DNA of 42,231 nt from a virus. The notes below the pieces were generated by a model. That model ran no database searches and was not told where the DNA came from. It was given only the letters and a program-made list of their open reading frames with translations. The stretch lies in IMG/VR virus record IMGVR_UViG_3300012954_000020, positions 1 through 42,231 of that record; one strand, 5' to 3'. Of the stretch, positions 14,108 to 21,972 are shown piece by piece. How positions within the stretch are numbered: position 1 is the stretch's first letter; each line of letters starts with the position of its first letter. The position numbers were made by a program, and so were the translations under genes.

Positions 14108-15823
14108 TTATGTTGCTTGTAATCTAGTGAAATTTTTGTACTTTTCATACTTGATTATATTAGTAAATTTATCAAACATTATATCGCCTTTATGTGATAT
14201 GATAAAGATATTTTCTTTTGTTAGTTGTGTTATGATTTTAAAGAAATCATCTGTACCTTGGCCATCTAAACTACCATCAAATATTTCATCTAGTATTAAT
14301 AGATTGGTGTTTGTACTATTTTTCATTTTTGCGATATGTCGCCATGTAAATAACAATGCAAGGTCTATTCTCATCTTTTCACCCTCACTAAAGTTATTAT
14401 AATTAAAAGTATCTCTAAATCTACTTTTTACTGTCTCATTAAACTCCTCATCTAGATGAAACGATACAAAGAAATCCATGGCTTGTAAATGTTGATTAAT
14501 TAAATTATTCATTATTGGTACATACTTACGTATAATCTGTGCCTTGGCGCCTTTGTCATTTAATATCTCTCTTAATATATCCACGTAATCTTTTTGTTCT
14601 ACTATTCTGTCTCTTTCAACTTTTGTTTCTTCTAATTTGTTATTCAGTTCATCTAATTGTATTTGTATTTCTTTACCATCTACTTGTTTGTTTTCTAGTA
14701 ATCTTATTTCTTCGTGTATTCTATTGCTGAATTTGTTTATTTCATCTAAAGAAGTTTCAAATTTAGATATGTCTATATTCAGTTCATGTATCTTTTGAGA
14801 TACTTTATCCATTTCTGTTAGTCTAGTTTCTGTATTGGCTATCTCACTTAACAATTCTTTCATTCCATCTGATAAAGTTTTTACTTTTTGTTTGGTTGCC
14901 TCTATCTTTTGTGTTTTAAAATCTTGATCTATAGGTTGAGTACAAGTAGGGCAGTTATCATTATTTTCAAAAAACTCTAATGTTTTCTGGTGAGTATTTA
15001 AATTAGTTTCTATCTTAGCTTCTATTTTAGTTAATTGAGATACTTTCTTTTGTGTCTTATCTTTGTTTTCTATGTTTTGTTTATATACACCTATTTGTTG
15101 ATTAAGTTCTTCTATCTTATTACCATACACTTTACTATCTTCTTGATTTTTCTTAACTAGTTGTTTTTTACCATCTAGGTCGTTCATATTAAGGTCGGAG
15201 ATTGCGTTGAAGTGGTTTAACTCTGTCTCGTACTTGGTTTGTATAAGATCAGCACGGTGTTTCATTTCTATTACTTTTTTTGCTAAATCTGATTGTTGAC
15301 TTCTTAATATCAAATCCATAAGACCAAATACCCTTATGTCTAGGATTTCTTCTACCACTTCTCGTCTGTATCGTGGCTTCATTTTCATAAAAGGTTCATA
15401 TGAGGAAGAACCAAGTAATACTACTTGTAAAAAAGACCTATAGTTAAGTCTCATTATATTTTGTTCTAGATATTTTTGATAGTCTATACTATTAGCGTCT
15501 TGATTCATAAGAACACCATCACAATAGATTTCAAATATGTTTGGTTTTATGCCTCTTATAATTTTATATTCTTTTGTACCTACAGTAAATTCTATTTCTA
15601 CAACACAATCAGCATTGTTTATTGAGTTTACTATTTGATCTTTTTTAATTATTCTAAATGGTTTGTTGAATAAAACAAAACATAATGCGTCTAATAAAGT
15701 TGACTTACCAGAACCATTTGATCCTACAATAAGTGTAGTGTGTGACTTATTAAGTTCAACTTCTATAGGTACATTGCCTGTAGATAAAAAATTCTTATAT
15801 GATATTTTTTTAAATACTATCAC
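14108..15823 (-). CDS. 46: recombination endonuclease subunit gp46 (Rad50/SbcC-like)
   Basis: The 571-residue SMC-like ATPase has Walker A GSNGSGKST at 34-42, long coiled coils with the zinc-hook CPTC at 291-294, and a C-terminal signature NFSEGEKMRIDLALLF followed by LLILDEIFDGSLD. It matches T4 gp46 (560 residues). With gp47 it resects double-strand ends for recombination-dependent replication. The start codon is GTG, and it overlaps the TGA of gp47 (GTGA). Confidence 0.96.
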   Translation of the reverse strand: MIVFKKISYKNFLSTGNVPIEVELNKSHTTLIVGSNGSGKSTLLDALCFVLFNKPFRIIKKDQIVNSINNADCVVEIEFTVGTKEYKIIRGIKPNIFEIYCDGVLMNQDANSIDYQKYLEQNIMRLNYRSFLQVVLLGSSSYEPFMKMKPRYRREVVEEILDIRVFGLMDLILRSQQSDLAKKVIEMKHRADLIQTKYETELNHFNAISDLNMNDLDGKKQLVKKNQEDSKVYGNKIEELNQQIGVYKQNIENKDKTQKKVSQLTKIEAKIETNLNTHQKTLEFFENNDNCPTCTQPIDQDFKTQKIEATKQKVKTLSDGMKELLSEIANTETRLTEMDKVSQKIHELNIDISKFETSLDEINKFSNRIHEEIRLLENKQVDGKEIQIQLDELNNKLEETKVERDRIVEQKDYVDILREILNDKGAKAQIIRKYVPIMNNLINQHLQAMDFFVSFHLDEEFNETVKSRFRDTFNYNNFSEGEKMRIDLALLFTWRHIAKMKNSTNTNLLILDEIFDGSLDGQGTDDFFKIITQLTKENIFIISHKGDIMFDKFTNIIKYEKYKNFTRLQAT

Positions 15824-16866
15824 TCACTGGCCTCCGTATATAGTTCTTTTGCAAATTCTTTTAGTTTATGTTTATCTAATTCTGTATCTACTTGATCAAT
15901 ATAGTTACCTAAAAATGTTAGTGTATCTTCTCCTTGATCTATAGTATCTACTCTAACTGTTTGTGTTATATCTTGTGTATCTTCGTTTATTATTAGTTCA
16001 TGTATATTTGTATTGTTATAAAATCTTTCTACTAGATTGCCATACATTTCAGAGTTTGTTTTTCTATTTACAAATAATTTAACAAAACAATTTTCGTAAG
16101 ATGATAAATCCAAATTATTATAATTTTCTTTAGTATCATCATATACAAGTTTTTTAAATATAGGCATAGGGTTCTCTATTCGTTCTAGTTCTCTTGTATC
16201 TGTATCAAATATATGAAACCCTTTAGGACAATTGTAATCTGACCACATAATTTGATATTGTGTACCTAGATAATAGATAAGTCCGTCATCTGATTTTTTA
16301 TGAAAATGGCCAGACATTACTTTTTCAAATCTTTTAAATTGTTCTCTATCTAAACCGTGTTCGTTTATAACTCCTCTATGCATTTCAAAACCTTTTATTT
16401 CTAAATGTCCCATTGCAATTTGTGATGTAGAATTATCTATTTGATATAGAGTATCTTCCATATTGTCTTCACATATCCAAGGTATTAATAGTATATCTAA
16501 ACCACCAATATTTACTTCGGTAGCTTTTGTATATACTTTAACATCATCACCTATATTAAGGTTTTGTAAAGCGTTAACTTCGTTTGTGTTTTTATAATAT
16601 GTGTCGTGGTTACCTAGTATAACATGAGTATCTATACCTAGTTCTTTTAGTCTATCCCAAAACTTTATTTTAAAGTTGTGTGCTGTGTTATGGTTAATAA
16701 ACTTACGTCTATCAACTACATCGCCTAAATGTACTAAACATTTTATATCGTTTTGAATAAGGTAAGGAAAGAATAACTCCTCGTAAAACTTATTCTGATA
16801 GTTTATAAAATGTGGAGAATCATTACGGCAACCAAAGTGTGTATCATTTAGTAGCGCTATCTTCAT
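15820..16866 (-). CDS. 47: recombination endonuclease subunit gp47 (Mre11/SbcD-like)
   Basis: This 348-residue metallophosphoesterase has LLNDTHFG near the start (Asp8, His10), HLGDVVDRR (Asp49), GNHDTYY (Asn86, His87) and later GHLEIKG and SGHFHKKS. These are the di-metal nuclease motifs of Mre11/SbcD and T4 gp47. I start it at the ATG at 16866, giving MKIALLNDTH; the longer reading begins with TTG. It overlaps the end of gp55 by 23 bases and is coupled to gp46 downstream. Confidence 0.95.
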   Translation of the reverse strand: MKIALLNDTHFGCRNDSPHFINYQNKFYEELFFPYLIQNDIKCLVHLGDVVDRRKFINHNTAHNFKIKFWDRLKELGIDTHVILGNHDTYYKNTNEVNALQNLNIGDDVKVYTKATEVNIGGLDILLIPWICEDNMEDTLYQIDNSTSQIAMGHLEIKGFEMHRGVINEHGLDREQFKRFEKVMSGHFHKKSDDGLIYYLGTQYQIMWSDYNCPKGFHIFDTDTRELERIENPMPIFKKLVYDDTKENYNNLDLSSYENCFVKLFVNRKTNSEMYGNLVERFYNNTNIHELIINEDTQDITQTVRVDTIDQGEDTLTFLGNYIDQVDTELDKHKLKEFAKELYTEASE

Positions 16867-17428
16867 AATCTTCAAAAAAATAATCTAAACTATTCTTACT
16901 TCTTCTTTTCTTCCTTTTCTTTTTACTTTGTTTTATTTCTTCAGCAATTTTTTCTTGTGCTTCCAAAGGTAAGTTTTTTTGTAAATACTCTGTCATTTGA
17001 TTTTTAAACTCTCTGTCTTCTCCAGGTTGTAGAGCAAAATCATCTAAATTTGATTTACTAATAAGTTTGTGTTTAATTGTCACTTGCTTTTTCTCTTTTT
17101 GTATTCTACGTATAAATGCATAGTAGATTATTTGAGTAAAGTAAGCAAACGGATTATTTGATTTTTTACCATCAAAGTTGTCAAGGTATTGTAGACAGTT
17201 TTCTATACCATCTGAAATCATGTCATCTTTAAAGGTGTAATTAATAAAATTAGGTCTATATGAAAGGTGATTGGCAATCTTTAAAAAACAAGAACCAAGA
17301 TAGTTTCCTACTGGTGGTTTAGGTTGTTTTTCTCTCTTTGCTTTACGTACAGACTTTCTATACTGTATCATCGCCTCCAAAAACTCTTTGTTATTTACAT
17401 AATGTTCTTTTTTTGTTTTTGTTGTCAT
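16844..17428 (-). CDS. 55: late-transcription sigma factor gp55
   Basis: At 194 residues (T4: 185) it has YVNNKEFLEAMIQ near the start, DDMISDGIENCLQYLDNFD and NPFAYFTQIIYYAFIRRIQKEKK, all as in T4 gp55. Gp55 directs RNA polymerase to late TATAAATA promoters. The C-terminus NSLDYFFEDYED matches the hydrophobic-acidic clamp-binding end of T4 gp55 (SLDFLYE), so clamp-dependent late activation by gp45 is likely kept. A TTGACA/TATATT promoter places +1 exactly at its ATG, and no Shine-Dalgarno is visible. Confidence 0.95.
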   Translation of the reverse strand: MTTKTKKEHYVNNKEFLEAMIQYRKSVRKAKREKQPKPPVGNYLGSCFLKIANHLSYRPNFINYTFKDDMISDGIENCLQYLDNFDGKKSNNPFAYFTQIIYYAFIRRIQKEKKQVTIKHKLISKSNLDDFALQPGEDREFKNQMTEYLQKNLPLEAQEKIAEEIKQSKKKRKKRRSKNSLDYFFEDYEDSATK

Positions 17429-17434
17429 AATTTA

Positions 17435-17463
17435 AATATACTACATTTTGTTATTTTTGTCAA
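17435..17463 (-). promoter_or_regulatory. sigma70-like promoter of gp55, leaderless
   Basis: TTGACA (17458-17463), 17 bp and TATATT (17435-17440) are followed by six bases and the ATG at 17428. The start site therefore falls on the first base of the gene. It lies just after the tRNA-Gly(GCC) 3' end. Confidence 0.75.
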
Positions 17464-17476
17464 TGTTTTCCCTAGA

Positions 17477-17551
17477 TGGAGCGGGCTATGAGATTCGAAC
17501 CCACGACCTACTCGTTGGCAACGAGTCGCTCTACCACTGAGCTAAGCCCGC
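17477..17551 (-). tRNA. tRNA-Gly(GCC)
   Basis: A 75-nt cloverleaf with acceptor GCGGGCT/AGCCCGC, D-arm GCTCAGTGGTAGAGC, anticodon loop TTGCCAA (GCC), T-loop TTCGAAT and an encoded CCA. It is canonical, unlike the tRNA-Gly(UCC) at 6502. Its 5' end lies two bases after the T-run of an intrinsic terminator and no promoter is seen in between, so its expression would depend on read-through. Confidence 0.96.
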
Positions 17552-17553
17552 CT

Positions 17554-17580
17554 AAAAAAAATTTCGGTTTTTGCCGAAAT
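17554..17580 (-). terminator. intrinsic terminator after Sm-like gene 2
   Basis: On the minus strand ATTTCGG and CCGAAAT form a 7-bp stem with a 6-base loop (17561-17580), followed by a run of eight U residues. It lies between the Sm-like gene and tRNA-Gly(GCC). Confidence 0.85.
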
Positions 17581-17585
17581 CAGCA

Positions 17586-17613
17586 TTGACATTTTGGTGA
17601 TTTTATGTATAAT
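17586..17613 (+). promoter_or_regulatory. consensus sigma70 promoter on the plus strand
   Basis: TTGACA (17586-17591) and TATAAT (17608-17613) are both perfect, with a 16-bp spacer. It points rightward, against every gene in the window, and would start near 17620 and read antisense into the second Sm-like gene. No ORF follows on that strand. Confidence 0.6.
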
Positions 17614-17659
17614 GAACGGTGTAGCCGGTTGATTGAGGATACTCCAGCCTAGTATATTC

Positions 17660-18106
17660 CTAATGTAAAGTTCCTTCATCATCGTCATCGTAAAAATTCA
17701 TATTATCATCAAAAATCTCGTTAATCTTTTTATTCGCATTTGTTGACAGTTGTACTTTGGCATGTTTTACTTTGTCTTTTGCCAAAGGTATATCTTCGTA
17801 TGTGTCAACCACACCTTGATAACTTCTACTCATGGCGTCATTGGCCGTTGTAATAGTCATTATCTTATCTTTCGGGATAGTTATTTGTTCATCGTCTGTA
17901 TAGGCAGTCCAACGAATCAAAGCAATATAGTCTTTAAATCCAGCCGCCGTAATTTGTGGTACGTATTTAATTTGTAAAGGCCGTTCTATATTGATTGTTT
18001 TATTTTTTGGATCTAATTGTCTTTTAGTAAATTCAACAACAGCGACAATATCATCTCCGTTTACCAACTTAATAATCTTAATGTTATTATCTTGTTTCTG
18101 GTGCAT
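17660..18106 (-). CDS. Sm-like (LSm fold) protein, paralogue 2, acidic tail
   Basis: The 148-residue protein shares with the gene at 1323-1628 the pattern KIIKLVNGDDIVAVV, an aromatic middle strand and IPKDKIMTITTANDAMSRSYQ. It differs in having a longer middle and an Asp/Glu-rich C-terminal tail ending in YDDDDEGTLH. The Sm-like assignment is therefore the same and is partly inference. GATAAATA lies exactly five bases before the ATG, so late transcription would produce a leaderless mRNA. An intrinsic terminator follows, and a plus-strand promoter points at it. Confidence 0.65.
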   Translation of the reverse strand: MHQKQDNNIKIIKLVNGDDIVAVVEFTKRQLDPKNKTINIERPLQIKYVPQITAAGFKDYIALIRWTAYTDDEQITIPKDKIMTITTANDAMSRSYQGVVDTYEDIPLAKDKVKHAKVQLSTNANKKINEIFDDNMNFYDDDDEGTLH

Positions 18107-18110
18107 ATTA

Positions 18111-18584
18111 TTATTTATCCTTATTTAACTCTGCCAAGACACAATGAGTGCCTCCTGTTCTTGTTGATATGTCGTAGTTTTCTATTGCTACTTTTTTTAA
18201 ATAATTTAAATTGTAACCACCCTTGTTAGTATTTCTATGTTTCTCTCCTGGTATATAATCATGGAAAATAATTTTAAAAGTATCAGTAGTTCTTTTTAAT
18301 ATTTCTTCACAATCATAAGTGCCAAGTGAACCATCAACGAATACAAAATCAAAATCATAATGACCATACTCTTTCCAATAATCAGAGCTTTCACAAAAAA
18401 ATCTGTTTATGTTATCTTCAATGCCAACATATTCAAAAATATTATTTCTGTCAATAGTATATACCTCTGCTCTGTTTGCCACTAAAGCAGTTGTACTTTT
18501 ACCTGTGCCAGTACCTATCTCTAATATCTTTTTGGCGTACCGACTTTCTTCTAACAAAAATCTAAAATCTTGATCTGAAATCAT
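18111..18584 (-). CDS. class I SAM-dependent methyltransferase-like protein
   Basis: This 157-residue protein has the SAM-binding motif I ILEIGTGTGKST at 20-31, an acidic residue closing the next strand (YTIDRN at 43-48) and a motif IV-like FVFVDGSLG around 80-88. The fold is that of class I methyltransferases of the Methyltransf_24 type. The substrate is unknown; the protein is short and lacks an obvious target-recognition domain. Its ATG overlaps the UvsW TGA (ATGA), so it is coupled to the recombination genes. Confidence 0.78.
   Translation of the reverse strand: MISDQDFRFLLEESRYAKKILEIGTGTGKSTTALVANRAEVYTIDRNNIFEYVGIEDNINRFFCESSDYWKEYGHYDFDFVFVDGSLGTYDCEEILKRTTDTFKIIFHDYIPGEKHRNTNKGGYNLNYLKKVAIENYDISTRTGGTHCVLAELNKDK
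18112..18119 (-). promoter_or_regulatory. late box of Sm-like gene 2, leaderless
   Basis: GATAAATA on the minus strand ends five bases before the ATG at 18106. No Shine-Dalgarno is present. It lies at the end of the methyltransferase gene. Confidence 0.55.
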
Positions 18585-20053
18585 TTTAGTTCTATGTTGT
18601 GTATTTCATAATTAAAATCTTCACTGTTGTAAATATTTATTCTTTCACGAAAGTGTGCAAGTGTATAATTTTCCTTGTCTTTATAACTCATATCGTCTGC
18701 TATGTCGTACAAAGTCGCAGCCGATTTATTATCTTTTAATCTTAAACCTCGTCCAATACTTTGTAAATTTCTTATGCGAGATTTAGAAGGACTAGCAAAA
18801 ATAATGTTATGCAAATTCCGTATATTAATTCCGGTTGAAAAAGTGCCGTAAGAAGCAACAATAATGGCGTTGTCACTTTTCTCCGTAATTTCTCTAATAT
18901 TTTCTCTATCATCTGTTTCAACTCCTCCATGTACATAAAAAACATTTTTATCTTCAGCCTTTTCTTTTATCATTTCGTATAACTCATTACCATGTTTCTC
19001 TACGTATTGAAATAAACATAGAGTATTACCTTGTAAGCTAGAGGCCAAGTTTCTTATGTATTTGTTTCGTTTTTCACTTCTTACTAGGTAATCCATTTCC
19101 TCTTGATAATTCTTATCTTTTATCATGTGTCTAATATCTTTGTCATATTGTAATACTAAACATATAATTTTTAATTCTGCTAATTGTTTTTTCTCTTGCA
19201 ATTCACTTGTAGATACAACTTTATTTACTACGCCAAACAATCCTTCTAACACTAGTTTGTGTGTTTTTGTACCATCTAAAGTACCTGTAAGGCCTACTCT
19301 ATATTTACATTGTTCTAGTTTAGTCATTATTTTTGTCAATGAAACTGCTTTAAATAAGTGTGCCTCGTCACCTATAACCATACCAAACTGTTTAAACCAT
19401 TTTTTTGGTTGATTGTATATAGATTGCCATGTAGATATAATAACGGCTTTATTTGTTTCTTTTTCGTGACCTTGATATATCTTATGTACATTATTCATAT
19501 TCCAGCCATAGTCGCCAAAGTCTTTTGTTAATTGTTCTACTAATGATGTGGTCGGTACTATAATTAAGATTTTCTTGTTTTGTTCTTTTAATCTTAATAT
19601 ATTAAAACGTACTAGTAAATATACTATTAATGATTTACCAGAGGCCGTTGGAGACAACAACATACATCTATTTTTTGTTGTTGCATATATAAATGCCTCT
19701 CTTTGATAGTCTCTTATTTCCATAGGTATTTTAAGAGCCTTTGTAAATGCGTCTACTTTTTTTACATCAACCTTTGTATCTGTAATTTTAGTGCCGTCTA
19801 CTACTTGTATTTTATTATCTTCACACCATTTAAGTATATAAGGATATAAACCGGCATAAATTTCACCAGTTGCATAAGAGAATAATCTTATTTTTCCATC
19901 CCACACTCTGTTTCTATAAGCAGGAACAAACTTATAACCAGGTACCTCAAAACAAAAATACTCTGATAACTCTCTACGTATAGAGGCGTCTGCCTCTACC
20001 TTGAGGTAAACATCGTTTTTTCTATCTACTATAATGTATCTGATATCTGGCAT
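18581..20053 (-). CDS. uvsW: recombination helicase UvsW
   Basis: The 490-residue SF2 helicase has an N-terminal DNA-binding domain (WDGKIRLFSY) and motifs I (SPTASGKS, 134-141), II (GDEAH), III-like GLTGTL and VI QSIGRGLRL. T4 UvsW unwinds branched DNA and R-loops and helps switch replication mode. I start it at the ATG at 20053, which gives TAATG overlap with the preceding stop and aligns with the known N-terminus; the longer reading adds nine unsupported residues. Confidence 0.94.
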   Translation of the reverse strand: MPDIRYIIVDRKNDVYLKVEADASIRRELSEYFCFEVPGYKFVPAYRNRVWDGKIRLFSYATGEIYAGLYPYILKWCEDNKIQVVDGTKITDTKVDVKKVDAFTKALKIPMEIRDYQREAFIYATTKNRCMLLSPTASGKSLIVYLLVRFNILRLKEQNKKILIIVPTTSLVEQLTKDFGDYGWNMNNVHKIYQGHEKETNKAVIISTWQSIYNQPKKWFKQFGMVIGDEAHLFKAVSLTKIMTKLEQCKYRVGLTGTLDGTKTHKLVLEGLFGVVNKVVSTSELQEKKQLAELKIICLVLQYDKDIRHMIKDKNYQEEMDYLVRSEKRNKYIRNLASSLQGNTLCLFQYVEKHGNELYEMIKEKAEDKNVFYVHGGVETDDRENIREITEKSDNAIIVASYGTFSTGINIRNLHNIIFASPSKSRIRNLQSIGRGLRLKDNKSAATLYDIADDMSYKDKENYTLAHFRERINIYNSEDFNYEIHNIELK

Positions 20054-20613
20054 TACACAAACGAAGGACCGACAATCCAACCTACTAATACTTTTCTGGT
20101 ACCTTTTGTTATAGGGTGTACTTTATGCCACATAAATGACGGAAAAGTTATAATTGTACCTGTTGTAAATTTATCTGTAAACTTTACGTTTTGATTAATA
20201 CCTTTAGGATTTGGATTTGCAATTTCAAATTCGCCTCCTTCATAATCTTCGTTTAAACATAAAGTAAAACTTAACTTTCTGATAAAACCATTAGGATATG
20301 GATCAGTATGTGAATCTATGTGCCAATCATAGTGGTCATTTTCATTGTATATTGTATATTGAAAAGGCTCAAATTCTTTTAAATCATAATTCCAACCGGC
20401 AGATTTATTATGTTCTAATACTATCTTTTCTAAATCTTTGTATAACTGTTGATTTTCCTTTACCCATGCCACGTTAGAGCTTCTATTATCTTGATTACCA
20501 TCTTGAATGTTGGCCTCTTGTATAGGTAAACTATCTGACTTTTGTATTATCTCATTGCAATATTGTGGAGAAAATTTAGCAATAGATACACAATTGTTAT
20601 TTTTTAAAAACAT
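20053..20613 (-). CDS. 2OG-Fe(II) oxygenase
   Basis: This 186-residue dioxygenase of the prolyl-4-hydroxylase-like type has the iron ligands HID (His98, Asp100) and His163 in FMWHKV, and Arg173 in GTRKVLVGW for 2-oxoglutarate binding. The GGEFEI segment is also typical. Such genes are common in T4-like marine phages, but their substrates are unknown. It sits between uvsW and uvsY, with one-base TAATG overlaps on both sides, so it is in the recombination operon. Confidence 0.92.
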   Translation of the reverse strand: MFLKNNNCVSIAKFSPQYCNEIIQKSDSLPIQEANIQDGNQDNRSSNVAWVKENQQLYKDLEKIVLEHNKSAGWNYDLKEFEPFQYTIYNENDHYDWHIDSHTDPYPNGFIRKLSFTLCLNEDYEGGEFEIANPNPKGINQNVKFTDKFTTGTIITFPSFMWHKVHPITKGTRKVLVGWIVGPSFV

Positions 20614-21041
20614 TATACAGCACCACTAGTAAATCTCTTCCAGTCTATTGCGTTTTTAATCGTAAATGTTCTATTAGAAATTTGTCTTATTGTTCTATCT
20701 AAAAAGTCAACAACTGTTTCTAGATATTTAACTTTTTGATTTAATTTTTGTACGTCTGGATCAGCTTCAATATATTGTGGTACATCAGCCTTTAGTATTT
20801 TTAAGTTAAATGGTTTTAATGTATACACAGCTGGATCAGATTTGCCTGTATAATATTCCCACTTTTCTCTTTTGATTGTTCTATATTCATCTTCAGCACG
20901 TGTTAATAACAATTTAAATTTTGTTAAAAATTTTACGTACTTGTTATGTAATTGAGGTGTTTTTAAAGATTCTAAATCTAATTCAATATCGTTAATTTTT
21001 AAATCTTTATCTGCTAGTTCTTGTAATTGTTCTAAATCCAT
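20613..21041 (-). CDS. uvsY: recombination mediator UvsY
   Basis: At 142 residues (T4: 137) it begins MDLEQLQELADKDLKIN like T4 MRLEDLQEELKKD, has the WEYYTGKSDP segment matching LDYYSGRGD, and ends with VDFLDRTIRQISNRTFTIKNAIDWKRF. UvsY loads the recombinase UvsX onto gp32-covered DNA. A GTGGAGAT site lies upstream, preceded by an AATAAATA late-like box at 21076-21083. Confidence 0.9.
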   Translation of the reverse strand: MDLEQLQELADKDLKINDIELDLESLKTPQLHNKYVKFLTKFKLLLTRAEDEYRTIKREKWEYYTGKSDPAVYTLKPFNLKILKADVPQYIEADPDVQKLNQKVKYLETVVDFLDRTIRQISNRTFTIKNAIDWKRFTSGAV

Positions 21042-21075
21042 TATATCTCCACTTGTTCATAATATTACTCAACCT

Positions 21076-21083
21076 TATTTATT
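21076..21083 (-). promoter_or_regulatory. late-like box before uvsY
   Basis: AATAAATA on the minus strand, about 35 bases before the uvsY ATG, with a Shine-Dalgarno in the leader. It overlaps the stop of the upstream gene. Confidence 0.45.
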
Positions 21084-21699
21084 AAGATGTTGTAACCGTT
21101 TTTTGTTTGCCTGTTAAAGCAAAATCATATATTTTATATTCAAAAGAAACCGACGCTGTTAAATAGTCAACGTCTGTCGCTTGTTGATTGTATAATAATC
21201 CTGATAATGATGTAGGATATACATCACTAAATCTTACTTCTACAACCGAATTGTTTTTATTTGATAACACTGATAAAGTAGCGTCTGAATATAAACCACC
21301 TGTTTTTGGTGGTGCGTATTTAGTTCTACCTGCGTCACCTAATACATTGCTTGTACTACCTGGAAATCTATCATTACCACTAGTTAATGTATTTTGAAAT
21401 TCTTTATGATCTTCAGGAAAGCCTATACCTCTCAACCAACCATGTATTTCTTGATAGTTTTCTAAATTTTCATCTACTAAAAAGGTCATAGTTAAACTTT
21501 CATAATTTAATTTATCTCCTGGCAAAGGTATATCTTTTAACATTGTTTGTTGTACAGGTGTTCCTGCTAATGATATTCCTGGTATATTAACTGCCGTACA
21601 AAAGTATTCTGTTTTTGGTAGTTTTAATATGTTAAATTTAAACTGCGTTGGACTTGCATAGTCTAACTTTGTTGGTTGTCTAGATTTTAAAGTTGTCAT
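21082..21699 (-). CDS. tail-tube-fold baseplate protein (gp54/gp19-like)
   Basis: The 205-residue protein contains PTQFKFNILKLPKTEYFCTA, LPGDKLNYESLTMTFLVDENLENYQEIHGWL and a C-terminal FEYKIYDF. This order resembles the tail-tube fold, and T4 gp54 has a similar region (NRLSYETDW then YRAMQDWV). It therefore may be the tube initiator or a tube-like baseplate component; it is distinct from gp19 at 29180. The late box AATAAATA ends exactly five bases before the ATG and no Shine-Dalgarno is present. Naming it gp54 would be too strong. Confidence 0.6.
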   Translation of the reverse strand: MTTLKSRQPTKLDYASPTQFKFNILKLPKTEYFCTAVNIPGISLAGTPVQQTMLKDIPLPGDKLNYESLTMTFLVDENLENYQEIHGWLRGIGFPEDHKEFQNTLTSGNDRFPGSTSNVLGDAGRTKYAPPKTGGLYSDATLSVLSNKNNSVVEVRFSDVYPTSLSGLLYNQQATDVDYLTASVSFEYKIYDFALTGKQKTVTTS

Positions 21700-21703
21700 A
21701 TTA

Positions 21704-21955
21704 CTATTTATTAGCGTCCTTATCTACTTCTTCCCACTCTTTTTCAGTAGCCACTTTCTCTAATTCTTTTTCATTTTCTGTCAAAACCATTGATTTAGTT
21801 TCTGCCTCATTTAATTTTTGTTCAATGTTTTCAAGAGGATTAGGCTCTTGTGGATCAAATATACCAATATAACATATAAACAAAAATAAAGCAACAACCT
21901 TAATACAGATTATTACTACTAACATTGCTAAAATTGATCTTAATAAGTTCTTCAT
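21704..21955 (-). CDS. small single-pass membrane protein
   Basis: This 83-residue protein has one hydrophobic segment at about residues 7-33 after a short positive N-terminus, then a highly charged Glu/Lys-rich helix. I do not recognise a family. The layout fits an inner-membrane anchor with a cytoplasmic or periplasmic coiled region; a holin or spanin-like role is possible but not shown. CCTAAATA lies nine bases before its ATG. Confidence 0.65.
   Translation of the reverse strand: MKNLLRSILAMLVVIICIKVVALFLFICYIGIFDPQEPNPLENIEQKLNEAETKSMVLTENEKELEKVATEKEWEEVDKDANK
21705..21712 (-). promoter_or_regulatory. late box of the tail-tube-fold gene, leaderless
   Basis: AATAAATA on the minus strand ends five bases before the ATG at 21699, with no Shine-Dalgarno. 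It overlaps the stop region of the membrane-protein gene. Confidence 0.5.
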
Positions 21956-21964
21956 TGATACATC

Positions 21965-21972
21965 TATTTAGG
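21965..21972 (-). promoter_or_regulatory. late-like box before the membrane-protein gene
   Basis: CCTAAATA on the minus strand, nine bases before the ATG at 21955, which predicts a leader of only about four bases. Confidence 0.45.

Noticed and set aside
14105-14112. Late promoter for peptide deformylase (CATAAATA)
   Set aside because: Only eight bases from the ATG and overlapping the Shine-Dalgarno; kept as a note in the gene entry, not as a separate feature.
13157-14402. Plus-strand ORFs of 78-122 codons opposite the deformylase, gp46 and DruA-like genes
   Set aside because: They are hydrophobic mirror frames of well-supported minus-strand genes, without ribosome binding sites.
16867-16875. 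gp47 start at 16875
   Set aside because: That codon is TTG; the ATG at 16866 gives the expected N-terminus for the Mre11 fold.
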